Positions 53,138 through 61,389 of a stretch of DNA of 64,000 nt are shown here, piece after piece (the first letter of the stretch is position 1; each line of letters opens with the position of its first letter). Where the stretch lies: positions 227,964 to 291,963 of the forward strand of contig NZ_LMSC01000005.1 of assembly GCF_001428025.1 (NCBI RefSeq). Reading direction: 5' to 3'. Both the position numbers and the translations under genes were made by a program. The DNA is from Phycicoccus sp. Soil748 (GTDB lineage: Bacteria > Actinomycetota > Actinomycetes > Actinomycetales > Dermatophilaceae). A model generated the notes under the pieces. The model did not search any database. It saw only the letters and a list, made by a program, of their open reading frames with translations, and was not told the origin of the DNA.

Positions 53138-54132
53138 TGGCGAACCTGCGCGCGGGCCTGATCGGCCTGGGCATGATGGGCCGTCACCACGCCCGGGTCC
53201 TGGGCTCGTTGCCGGGTGTGGACCTGGTGGCGGTGGCCGACCCCGGTGGTGACACCCACGGTGTCGCGGGCGACCGCCCGCTGGAGGTCTCGATCGAGGG
53301 CCTGATCAAGCACGACCTGGACTACTGCATGGTGGCGGTGCCGACGGTCTACCACGAGCCGGTCGGGTTGGCGTTGGCTGCGGCCGGGGTGCACGCGATC
53401 ATCGAGAAGCCGCTGGCTCAGGACACTCCGTCGGCGGTGCGCCTGGCTACCGCGTTCAAGGACGCCGGTCTCGTGGGTGCGGTCGGGCACATCGAGCGGT
53501 ACAACCCGGCGCTGCAGAGCGCGAGGGCGCGCCTGGAGGCCGGTGAGCTCGGTGACGTCTACCAGGTCACGACGCGTCGCCAGGGCCCGTTCCCGGCCCG
53601 GATCGCCGACGTGGGTGTGGTCAAGGACCTCGGCACGCACGACATCGACCTGACCGCCTGGGTGACCCAGCAGTCCTACACCTCCGTCGCCGCGCGCACC
53701 GCGTACAAGTCGGGGCGCCAGCACGAGGACCTCGTCGCGGTCGTCGGGCAGCTCAGCGGGGGAGCGGTGACCAGCCACCTGGTGAACTGGCTGTCGCCGC
53801 TGAAGGAGCGGGTCACGATCATCACCGGTGAGCGTGGCACCTTCGTGGCCGACACCCTGACCGCTGACCTGACGTTCTACGCCAACGGCGAGATCGCCAC
53901 GACGTGGGACGCGATCGCCAAGTTCCGTGGGGTGTCCGAGGGTGACGTCGTCCGGTATGCCATCGCCAAGCCCGAGCCGCTCCGGGTCGAGCACGAGAAC
54001 TTCCGCGACGCGGTGCTCGGCAAGGACGCCGACATCGTCACCATGGAGCAGGGCCTGACGACCGTCCGCGTCGCCGAGGCCTGCATCGAGTCGGCCACCA
54101 CCGGACAGACCATCTCGCTGACCCAGGCCTGA
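53137..54132 (+). CDS. Gfo/Idh/MocA-family oxidoreductase (WbpB-like)
   Basis: A 331-residue NAD-dependent dehydrogenase with GLIGLGMMGRHHARVL, the EKPLA motif (catalytic Lys), and GTHDIDLTAWV near residue 165. In the Wbp scheme this enzyme oxidises the 3-hydroxyl of UDP-GlcNAcA and feeds the aminotransferase. The gene starts at ATG 53137, sharing a base with the previous stop. Confidence 0.9.
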   Translation: MANLRAGLIGLGMMGRHHARVLGSLPGVDLVAVADPGGDTHGVAGDRPLEVSIEGLIKHDLDYCMVAVPTVYHEPVGLALAAAGVHAIIEKPLAQDTPSAVRLATAFKDAGLVGAVGHIERYNPALQSARARLEAGELGDVYQVTTRRQGPFPARIADVGVVKDLGTHDIDLTAWVTQQSYTSVAARTAYKSGRQHEDLVAVVGQLSGGAVTSHLVNWLSPLKERVTIITGERGTFVADTLTADLTFYANGEIATTWDAIAKFRGVSEGDVVRYAIAKPEPLRVEHENFRDAVLGKDADIVTMEQGLTTVRVAEACIESATTGQTISLTQA

Positions 54133-54142
54133 GGGCCCCTCG

Positions 54143-55603
54143 GTGCGGGGCCTGCTGGGCCACCTGAGGTTGCGCGTCCCCCCGACGCGTGAGGCCGCCG
54201 ACCAGTCGATGGGCGGGCAGGCGGCCCTGTCGACCCTCGGGGTCGTCGTGCAGGGGGTCGTCAGGTTCGTCTACAGCGTCCTGGTCGGCAACACCTTCGG
54301 CAAGCTGGTCCTCGGCGCGGTCAACTCCGGGATCTCCCTCGCACTCTTCGCGAGCCTGCTCGTCCCCAGCGCCACGGCGATGGCGGCGAGCAAGCACGTG
54401 GCCCGTGCGCGCGGAGCCGGAGACCTCGAGGAGGGCGACCGGGTCGCGGGCTACCTGGGGCGCCTGACGCTGCTCGCGATGGCCGTGCTCGGCGTCGGGG
54501 CGGCGGTGCTCGCGCCGCCGCTGCTCGGGCTCGGGGTGCTGGAGTCCGTCCTCACCGGGGCGCTCGCCGTCACCTACTCGGGCTACGTCTTCGTCCGCGG
54601 CTTCCTCTTCGGGGCGGGCCAGGTCGTGCGGGCCACCGTCTGGGACGTCCTCTCGTCGGTGCTCGCGCTGGCCGGGCTCGCCGCCGTCGTCCTGGCCGAC
54701 ACCACCGCGTGGCTGCTCCTGCCGCTCGTGCTCGGGTACGGCGCGTACTGCGCCGTGAGCTGGCCCCGCGGGCGCTCCGGTGGCGTCGCCCCGGAGCTGC
54801 GGCGCGAGATCCGCGGCTTCGTCGTGCTCACCCTGGTCAACAGCGTCGCCACCGGCGGCTTCCTGCAGCTGACCATGGTCGCCGCCCAGTTCTGGGACCG
54901 CACCAACGCCGGGTCGTTCGCCGCCGCGCTCTCGCTGGCCACCCCGGCATCACTGGTGTCGCGGTCGCTGACCCTCGTGCTGTTCCCCAGCCTGTCGGCC
55001 GCCCACGGCCGCGGTGACCTCGTCGGTGCCCGGCAGCGGACCGACGCCGCCACCCGGGGCCTGGTCGTCCTCAGCCTCGCGACCTTCGGGCCGTTGATGC
55101 TGGTCAGCCCCCTGCTCATCGACCTCTTCTACCGCCGCGGCGGGTTCGACGAGGCCAAGCTGCTCCTGCCGGTGCTGCTCGCCGCGGTGCTCGTCACGAA
55201 CGTCGCCGCCGGCGCCATCAACAGCCTGCTCAGCCGGGAGCACCGCTACAGCCGCATCGTGGTCACGGCCAGCATCGTCGGCGCTGTCGTCGGCATGACC
55301 TGGTGGGCGCTGCGCGCGCCGTCCGACGGCGTGGCGCAGGTCGCCACCGGGTTCCTCGTGGGGTCGGCCGTCGTGGGCCTGTGGCCGGTCGTGGCCGTCT
55401 GGGTGCTCGACCGGCACGCCTGGTCGGCCCTCACCCTCCGGTTCCTCGTGGGGTGCGGCGTGCTCGCCGCCGCCGTCTGGTGGCAGCAGTCCACCGACAT
55501 GTCGGGGCTCGCCCAGGTCGGGACGGCAGTGGGGTTCGTGGCCCTCTGGCTCGCAGCCAGCGCCGGCGACGTACGGCGCCTCGCGGCCGCTGCACGCAGG
55601 TGA
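54143..55603 (+). CDS. Polysaccharide flippase (MATE/MOP superfamily)
   Basis: A 486-residue membrane protein with about 12-14 transmembrane segments, in the Wzx/MurJ-like superfamily (QAALSTLGVVVQGVVRFVYSVLVGNTFG at the start, SLVSRSLTLVLFPSLSAAHGRGD in the middle). It would flip a lipid-linked sugar unit made by the preceding genes. GTG start 54143. No polymerase gene was found in the window. Confidence 0.85.
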   Translation: MRGLLGHLRLRVPPTREAADQSMGGQAALSTLGVVVQGVVRFVYSVLVGNTFGKLVLGAVNSGISLALFASLLVPSATAMAASKHVARARGAGDLEEGDRVAGYLGRLTLLAMAVLGVGAAVLAPPLLGLGVLESVLTGALAVTYSGYVFVRGFLFGAGQVVRATVWDVLSSVLALAGLAAVVLADTTAWLLLPLVLGYGAYCAVSWPRGRSGGVAPELRREIRGFVVLTLVNSVATGGFLQLTMVAAQFWDRTNAGSFAAALSLATPASLVSRSLTLVLFPSLSAAHGRGDLVGARQRTDAATRGLVVLSLATFGPLMLVSPLLIDLFYRRGGFDEAKLLLPVLLAAVLVTNVAAGAINSLLSREHRYSRIVVTASIVGAVVGMTWWALRAPSDGVAQVATGFLVGSAVVGLWPVVAVWVLDRHAWSALTLRFLVGCGVLAAAVWWQQSTDMSGLAQVGTAVGFVALWLAASAGDVRRLAAAARR

Positions 55604-55632
55604 CGGTGGAGGGGCGTTCAGGTTGCCGCTGC

Positions 55633-55638
55633 TAGCAT
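55633..55638 (+). promoter_or_regulatory. Putative -10 box (TAGCAT) before the leader ORF
   Basis: TAGCAT ends 8 nt before ATG 55647, so the mRNA could begin at or next to the leader codon. Confidence 0.45.
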
Positions 55639-55646
55639 CAGAACCC

Positions 55647-55679
55647 ATGTCTGCGCTCTACCCCGCCCTGCCCTGCTGA
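55647..55679 (+). CDS. 10-codon upstream ORF coupled to the acyltransferase
   Basis: ATG at 55647 opens the peptide MSALYPALPC, ending with TGA at 55677-55679, which shares its last base with the acyltransferase ATG (TGATG). No Shine-Dalgarno lies before the acyltransferase start, so its translation may depend on termination of this short ORF. The ORF could be a leader peptide; chance is not excluded. Confidence 0.4.
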   Translation: MSALYPALPC

Positions 55680-57817
55680 TGGCGCAGCTGACCGCCCCCA
55701 CGGTCGAGCGCCAGGAGGACCCGGCCGCTCCGCCGCCCCTGGACCGCTCGCGGTTCCGCCCCGACATCGAGGGTCTTCGGGCCATCGCCGTCGGCAGCGT
55801 CCTGCTCTGGCACGCCGGGGTCCCCGGCATCCCGGGCGGGTTCGTCGGCGTCGACGTCTTCTTCGTCATCTCCGGCTACCTCATGACCAACCTGCTCGTG
55901 CGCGAGCTCGAGCAGCGAGGCCACATCTCGTTCCGCGGCTTCTACGCGAGGCGCGCCAAGCGGCTCCTGCCCGCCGCGTCGTTCGCCCTCGTCTGGGTCG
56001 CGATCCTCACGGTGCTGCTGCTGCCGAAGATCCGGTGGGCCGAGGTCGGAAAGGACGTCGTCGCCAGCGGCCTCTACGGCATCAACTGGCGGCTGGCCAA
56101 CGGCTCGGTCGACTACCTCGCCGCGCACGCCGCTCCGAGCCCGGTCCAGCACTTCTGGTCGCTGGCGGTGGAGGAGCAGTTCTACTTCATCTGGCCGCTG
56201 GTGCTGGCGGTCATCGGCGTGCTGGCGCGTCGGCGGGCCTCCAAGCGGGGTCCGGTCGTCATCGGCCTGTGCCTCATCGCCATCCCGTCGTTCCTGTGGT
56301 CGGTCTACTACACCGCTGCGGCACCGGAGAAGGCCTACTTCGTCACGACGACGCGGCTGTGGGAGCTGGCGGTCGGCGGCCTCGTCGCCGTGCTCGCACC
56401 CACCCTGCTGCGGGTGCTGCGGCCGGTCGTCGCTGCCGCGGTTGGGTGGCTTGGACTGGTGGCGGTGGTCGTCACCATCCTCGTGCTCCAGTCGAGCGTG
56501 CCGTTCCCCGGCGCCATCGCTGCCGTCCCGATCCTCGGCACCGCAGCCGTCATCGCCGTGGGCCCCTCGGCGGGACGGCACGGCCCGGTCGCGGCGCTGC
56601 GCGCACCGGTCATGCAGTTCCTCGGCAAGCTGTCGTACTCCCTCTACCTGTGGCACTGGCCCCTGCTCGTGGTGGCGGCCGCGGTGCTGCTCGACAAGCC
56701 GGGGTCCCTCGACCCCTGGCGCGGCCTGCTCGTCGTGGTGCTGTCGGTCATCCCGGCGTGGATCTCGTTCAAGCTGGTCGAGGAGCCGGTGCGCCGTCGT
56801 CGTCCGTCGCCGACGTCGCCGCACACCTGGCCGCTGCGCCTGGGCCTGGTCTGCACGATCGTGTCGGTCGTGGCCGGGGTGGGTGTCTACACCGCCTCGT
56901 CGGTGGTCAACCGCCCGCTGAAGATGGTCGCGGGGCAGAAGTACGGCGCGCAGGTGCTGCCCGACCAGCCGCGCGACTCGGCGCAGGGGCAGCCGGTCGA
57001 CGACCCGGGTCGTTTCCTGCCCGGCATCACCGCGGTCCGCAACGACATCCCGAGCGTCTACGCCGACGGCTGCCACGTGAAGGACAACGACTCCCCGGTC
57101 GCCAAGGGCTGCACCTACGGCAACCGCAACGGCAGCTTCACGGTCGCGGTGGTGGGCGACTCGCACGCCGCCCAGTGGGTGCCGACGTTCCAGGCCCTGG
57201 CGAAGACCAAGGGCTGGAAGGTCCTCGCCTACACCAAGTCGGGCTGCCCGCTGGCCGACGAGACGGTGCCGCTCGGCAAGGACGAGCGCCCCTACACCGG
57301 CTGCGACGGCTGGAACAAGGACGTCACCTCCAAGCTCCTCGCGGCCAAGCCGGACGTCGTGGTCACCTCCGCCACGGAGTACCCCGTCATGGACGGCACC
57401 AAGGTCCTCGGCAAGCAGGTCAGTGACACCCGCATGGTCCAGGGGCTGCGCCGCAGCTGGGGCAGGCTCACGACGGCCGGCATCCGCGTGCTCGCCGTCG
57501 CCGACACCCCCCGTCCCGGGTTCGACATGGCCGACTGCGTGTCGTCCCACGAGGGCGCCCTCACCGCGTGCGCGCTGCCCCGGACCAAGGCTTTCAAGCT
57601 GGCGGGCTCCACGATCACCAAGGCCGCGGCCGGACAGAAGGACGTCCGGCTCGTGAACCTCGGCGACTTCATCTGCCCCGACACCCGGTGCGCGCCGGTG
57701 ATCGGCAAGGTGCTGGTCTACCGCGACACCGACCACCTCACGGCCACCTATGCCCGCACCCTCGCCGACCGCATGTACGCCGCGATGGGCCCCTTCGCCC
57801 AGCCGGCGGCCCGGTAG
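55679..57817 (+). CDS. Acyltransferase-3 family protein with C-terminal SGNH domain (OatA-like)
   Basis: A 712-residue protein. Residues 1-390 carry about 10-11 membrane segments with the acyltransferase-3 motif (RFRPDIEGLRAIAV, VFFVISGYLM, HFWSLAVEEQFY). The C-terminal 270 residues are extracytoplasmic with an SGNH-type domain (VVGDSHAAQWVP, DTDHLTATYA). Such proteins carry acyl groups across the membrane and O-acetylate cell-surface polymers. It lies in the polysaccharide locus after the flippase. Confidence 0.93.
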   Translation: MAQLTAPTVERQEDPAAPPPLDRSRFRPDIEGLRAIAVGSVLLWHAGVPGIPGGFVGVDVFFVISGYLMTNLLVRELEQRGHISFRGFYARRAKRLLPAASFALVWVAILTVLLLPKIRWAEVGKDVVASGLYGINWRLANGSVDYLAAHAAPSPVQHFWSLAVEEQFYFIWPLVLAVIGVLARRRASKRGPVVIGLCLIAIPSFLWSVYYTAAAPEKAYFVTTTRLWELAVGGLVAVLAPTLLRVLRPVVAAAVGWLGLVAVVVTILVLQSSVPFPGAIAAVPILGTAAVIAVGPSAGRHGPVAALRAPVMQFLGKLSYSLYLWHWPLLVVAAAVLLDKPGSLDPWRGLLVVVLSVIPAWISFKLVEEPVRRRRPSPTSPHTWPLRLGLVCTIVSVVAGVGVYTASSVVNRPLKMVAGQKYGAQVLPDQPRDSAQGQPVDDPGRFLPGITAVRNDIPSVYADGCHVKDNDSPVAKGCTYGNRNGSFTVAVVGDSHAAQWVPTFQALAKTKGWKVLAYTKSGCPLADETVPLGKDERPYTGCDGWNKDVTSKLLAAKPDVVVTSATEYPVMDGTKVLGKQVSDTRMVQGLRRSWGRLTTAGIRVLAVADTPRPGFDMADCVSSHEGALTACALPRTKAFKLAGSTITKAAAGQKDVRLVNLGDFICPDTRCAPVIGKVLVYRDTDHLTATYARTLADRMYAAMGPFAQPAAR

Positions 57818-57845
57818 CGCGGGGAACGGCTCCGCGCGTCCTCGG

Positions 57846-57851
57846 TAGGGT
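57846..57851 (+). promoter_or_regulatory. Putative -10 box (TAGGGT) of glycosyltransferase gene
   Basis: TAGGGT ends 7 nt before GTG 57859; the GTG at 57850 would overlap the box. Confidence 0.45.
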
Positions 57852-57858
57852 GACGGCC

Positions 57859-59025
57859 GTGCCCAAGCCGACCGTCTGCATCGCCACCCGCCTGTTCACC
57901 CCGGAGGTCGGCGCCGCAGCCTTCCGCCAGCGGGTGCTGGCCGACTCCTTCCATGCCCTCGGCGCCCGCGTCGACGTGCTCACGACGGTGCCGCCGACCG
58001 GAGACATCGACGACGGCGACCTGCACGTCTCCCGGTGGCCCGCCTTGCGCGACGAGAACGGCAACATCCGCGGCTACGTCCAGTACCTCAGCTACGACCT
58101 GCCGCTGGCGCTGCGCCTGCTGTTCCGCCGGCGTCCCGCTCTCGTCGTCGCGGAGCCGCCTCCCACCACCGGCTTGGTGGTGCGGATGGCCGGCATGCTG
58201 CGCCGCACGCCGTACGCGTACTACGCCGCCGACGTCTGGTCGGACGGCGCCGCGAGCGTCGCCGCACCCAAGGTGCTCGTGTCCCTGCTGCGGCGGATGG
58301 AGTCGTGGGTCCTTCGCGGCGCGGTCCTCACCCTGGCCGTCTCCGAGGGCGTCGCGGAGCGGGTCGCGCTGCTCGGCGTGCCCGAGGACCGGATCCTCGT
58401 GGTGGGCAACGGCGTGGACACCGACGTCTTCACCACCGAGGGTGAGCGGGAGGACCTCGGGGACCCCTACTTCGCCTACACCGGGACGATGTCCGAGTGG
58501 CAGGGCGCCGACGTCTTCGTCCGCGCGCTGAAGACCGTTCGCGAGACCCACCCGACCACGCGGTTCGTCGTGCTCGGCCAGGGCAGTGAGCTGCCCGCCC
58601 TCAAGAGGCTCGCCGAGGAGCTCGTGCCCGGCGCGGTCGACTTCCGGGGCGTCGTCCCCCCGGCGGAGTCGGCGAAGGTGCTGCGTGGCGCGGTGGGCGC
58701 GCTGGTCTCTATCAAGCCCGGCCTCGGCTACGACTTCGCCAAGCCCACCAAGATCTACGCCGCCACCGGCTGCGGCACCCCGGTGGTCTTCGCCGGCGAG
58801 GGTGCCGGCCGCGCGCTGGTGACCGACGAGGAGCTCGGTTGGGCACCCGGCTACGAGGACGAGGCCGTGGCGCAGGCGTTGACTGCGGCCCTCGATGCCG
58901 CCGCGGCGGGACAGGTCGACCGTGACCGCCTCGCGGGCTGGACCCGCGAGCACGCGTCGCTGTCGGCGGCGGCACGCCACGCGGCCGAGGCCACCCTGGC
59001 GGCGGCAGGCGTCAGCCCGCGCTGA
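57859..59025 (+). CDS. Glycosyltransferase (GT4-like)
   Basis: A 388-residue GT-B fold glycosyltransferase. The N-terminal half has the acceptor-side CIATRLFTPEVGAAAFRQRVLAD, and the C-terminal half has VVGNGVDTDVF, FVVLGQGSELPALKRLA and KIYAATGCGTPVVFAGEGAG. It would add a sugar to a lipid-linked or polymer acceptor. GTG 57859 is preferred over GTG 57850. It is convergent with the epimerase gene. Confidence 0.88.
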   Translation: MPKPTVCIATRLFTPEVGAAAFRQRVLADSFHALGARVDVLTTVPPTGDIDDGDLHVSRWPALRDENGNIRGYVQYLSYDLPLALRLLFRRRPALVVAEPPPTTGLVVRMAGMLRRTPYAYYAADVWSDGAASVAAPKVLVSLLRRMESWVLRGAVLTLAVSEGVAERVALLGVPEDRILVVGNGVDTDVFTTEGEREDLGDPYFAYTGTMSEWQGADVFVRALKTVRETHPTTRFVVLGQGSELPALKRLAEELVPGAVDFRGVVPPAESAKVLRGAVGALVSIKPGLGYDFAKPTKIYAATGCGTPVVFAGEGAGRALVTDEELGWAPGYEDEAVAQALTAALDAAAAGQVDRDRLAGWTREHASLSAAARHAAEATLAAAGVSPR

Positions 59026-59052
59026 ACCGGCGCCTCACCGGTGGGAGCAGCC

Positions 59053-60120
59053 TCAGCGGCGTGAGCCGGCGGCGATGGCCTCCACCGCGCGGGCGGCGGC
59101 GTGCCCGTCGCCGTACGGTGCGGACTCGGTGGGCTGGGGAGCAGGCCGGGTGACCGCGTCGGCCAGGGTGGAGACATCGGCAGCGAGGACGTTCCAGCCC
59201 AGGTCGACCGTCTCGGTCCACTCGGTCTCGGTGCGCACCGTGGTGCACGGCACGCGCAGGAGGAAGGCCTCCTTCTGCAGGCCACCGGAGTCGGTGATGA
59301 CGCCGGCGCTCGACATCGCCGCGCGCACGAGCGCGGGGTAGGGGAGCGGGTCGGCGACCTCGACCGCACCCTGCGCCAGGTCGAGGCCCTGCTCGGCGGC
59401 GCGGGCCCGCAGCCGGGGGTGGGCGAGGAGCAGCACGGGGGCGTCGACCTCGGCCAGGGCCTTGACGATGCCAGCGAGGCGGTCGGGGTCGTCGGTGTTC
59501 TCGGCCCGGTGGAGCGTCGCGACGTAGTAGCGCCCTGCCGGGTCGATGGTCGACGGCAGGTCGGGCTCGCGCTCGGCCACGGTGTCGCGGACCTTGAGCA
59601 GCACGTCGGTCATGACGTCGCCGACGAGCACGCTGCTCTCGGAGAGGCCCTCGTGCGCCAGGTGGGCCATGGCGACCTCGGTGGGTGCGAGGCACAGGTC
59701 GGCGGCGTGGTCGGTGAGCACGCGGTTGTGCTCCTCGGGCATGCGGCGGTTGAACGAGCGCAGGCCGGCCTCGAGGTGGGCCAGCGGGATGCCCATCTTC
59801 ACCGCGGACAGGGCGCCGGCGACGGTGGAGTTGGTGTCGCCGTAGACGAGCACCCAGTCGGGGCGGTGGGTCTCGAGGACCTCGTCCATCCCGGCGAGCA
59901 TCGCCCCGGTCTGGCGGCCGTGCGTCGCCGATCCGACGGCGAGGTGCACGTCAGGGGCGGGGATGCCCAGGTCGCGGAAGAAGACGTCCGACATGTTGAT
60001 GTCGTAGTGCTGCCCGGTGTGGACGATCACGTGCTCGTCACCGCGGGCGGTGAGCTGCTCGGCGATCGGGGCGAGCTTGACGAACTGGGGGCGGGCACCG
60101 ACGACACTGAGGATCTTCAC
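59053..60120 (-). CDS. UDP-2,3-diacetamido-2,3-dideoxyglucuronate 2-epimerase-like (WbpI/WecB family)
   Basis: A 355-residue UDP-N-acetylglucosamine 2-epimerase-family enzyme. The motifs VVGARPQFVKLAP, VHTGQHYDINMSDVFF, VYGDTNSTVAGALSAVKMGIP and LRSFNRRMPEEHNR match WbpI more closely than WecB, whose N-terminus reads RPEAIKMAP (from memory). With the WbpA, B, E, D-like genes it would yield UDP-ManNAc(3NAc)A. GTG 60120 has TAGGGT 8 nt upstream, so it has its own promoter, and it stands on the other strand from its partners. Confidence 0.87.
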   Translation of the reverse strand: MKILSVVGARPQFVKLAPIAEQLTARGDEHVIVHTGQHYDINMSDVFFRDLGIPAPDVHLAVGSATHGRQTGAMLAGMDEVLETHRPDWVLVYGDTNSTVAGALSAVKMGIPLAHLEAGLRSFNRRMPEEHNRVLTDHAADLCLAPTEVAMAHLAHEGLSESSVLVGDVMTDVLLKVRDTVAEREPDLPSTIDPAGRYYVATLHRAENTDDPDRLAGIVKALAEVDAPVLLLAHPRLRARAAEQGLDLAQGAVEVADPLPYPALVRAAMSSAGVITDSGGLQKEAFLLRVPCTTVRTETEWTETVDLGWNVLAADVSTLADAVTRPAPQPTESAPYGDGHAAARAVEAIAAGSRR

Positions 60121-60128
60121 GAGTAGGC

Positions 60129-60134
60129 ACCCTA
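60129..60134 (-). promoter_or_regulatory. Putative -10 box (TAGGGT) of the epimerase gene
   Basis: The minus-strand TAGGGT ends 8 nt before GTG 60120. Confidence 0.45.
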
Positions 60135-60218
60135 CTGGCCGCCGGGGCCCCTGCAGGGACGCACACCGCACCCTAGGGTTGGGGAGACCTCACCCCCCGG
60201 CTCGTCGCAGGAGTACGC

Positions 60219-61277
60219 ATGAAGTTCGGACTGTTCGTCCCCCAGGGCTGGCGCATGGACCTCGTCGGCATCGACCCCGCCCAGCACTGGGGCGTCATGG
60301 CCGGGCTCGCCCGCCGCGCCGACGCCAACGAGGACTGGACCTCCATCTGGGTCTACGACCACTTCCACACGGTGCCCGAGCCCAGCGAGGAGGCCACGCA
60401 CGAGGCCTGGACCCTCATGGCGGCCTTCGCGGCGGTCACCGGGCGCGTCCGGCTCGGCCAGATGTGCACGTGCATGAGCTACCGCGAGCCGACCTACCTC
60501 GCCAAGGTGGCCGCGACGGTCGACGCCATCTCCGAGGGGCGCGTCGAGATGGGCATCGGTGCCGGCTGGTACGAGCACGAGTGGCGGGCCTACGGCTACG
60601 GCTTCCCGCGGGCGGGGGAGCGCATCAAGCGCCTCGAGGAGGGCGTGGAGATCTTCCGCCAGATGTGGACGACGGGGTCGGCCACGCTCGACGGCGAGCA
60701 CTACCAGGTCGACGGTGCGCTGTGCCGGCCCCAGCCGCTGCAGGGCACCACAGTGCCGGGCTCCAGGACCAACGGCATCCCCATGTGGATCGCCGGCGGC
60801 GGGGAGAAGAAGACGCTGCGGATCGCGGCGCAGTACGCCGACTACACCAACTTCGACGGGTCGCCGGAGGGGTTCGTCCACAAGAGCGAGATCCTCAAGG
60901 GCCACTGCGACGACCTCGGGCGCGACTTCGGCGAGATCGTGCGCAGCGCCAACTACAACGTCGTCATCGGCCGGGACGAGCGCGAGGTGCAGAACCGCCT
61001 GGAGTGGATCCGCGAGCAGTACCTGCGCGCCGGCCTCACCCCCGAGAAGGCCGACGACCAGGTCAAGGCGGCTGCGAGCGGACCGGCTGTCGGCACCCCG
61101 GAGCAGATCGTCGAGACGTTCCGCGCCATGCAGGACAAGGGCATGACCTACGCCATCACCTACTTCGCCGAAGCGGCCTACGACACCTCGGGCATCGCGC
61201 TCTTCGAGAGCGAGGTGCTGCCCGAGCTCGTCGACCGCGAGGAGCACGGCCACCTCTGGCACCTCGGACGCCGCTGA
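60219..61277 (+). CDS. LLM-class F420-dependent oxidoreductase
   Basis: A 352-residue luciferase-like TIM-barrel protein. MKFGLFVPQGWRMD opens the barrel, ISEGRVEMGIGAGWYEHEWRAYG near residue 105 and MWIAGGGEKKTLRIAAQYADYTNF near 190 are flavin/F420-binding blocks. The lack of an obvious FMN signature and the family context point to F420. ATG 60219 has AGGAG 5 nt upstream, so this message has a leader. The substrate is unknown. It is divergent from the epimerase. Confidence 0.88.
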   Translation: MKFGLFVPQGWRMDLVGIDPAQHWGVMAGLARRADANEDWTSIWVYDHFHTVPEPSEEATHEAWTLMAAFAAVTGRVRLGQMCTCMSYREPTYLAKVAATVDAISEGRVEMGIGAGWYEHEWRAYGYGFPRAGERIKRLEEGVEIFRQMWTTGSATLDGEHYQVDGALCRPQPLQGTTVPGSRTNGIPMWIAGGGEKKTLRIAAQYADYTNFDGSPEGFVHKSEILKGHCDDLGRDFGEIVRSANYNVVIGRDEREVQNRLEWIREQYLRAGLTPEKADDQVKAAASGPAVGTPEQIVETFRAMQDKGMTYAITYFAEAAYDTSGIALFESEVLPELVDREEHGHLWHLGRR

Positions 61278-61288
61278 CGAGGGTCGCC

Positions 61289-61318
61289 GCTGTCCCGGCC
61301 CGGCCGCGCCGGGACAGC
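61289..61318 (+). terminator. Hairpin after the F420-type oxidoreductase
   Basis: GCTGTCCCGGC (61289-61299) pairs perfectly with GCCGGGACAGC (61308-61318), an 11-bp stem with an 8-nt loop, 11 nt after the stop. No T-run. Confidence 0.65.
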
Positions 61319-61377
61319 ACGGTGGGCGCGTGGCCGGGACCACACCGGGAGGCGGCGCCGAGCGGCATACCAGCGGG

Positions 61378-61383
61378 TAACCT
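61378..61383 (+). promoter_or_regulatory. Putative -10 box (TAACCT) of the FadE25-type gene
   Basis: TAACCT ends 6 nt before GTG 61390. Confidence 0.5.
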
Positions 61384-61389
61384 GATCCT

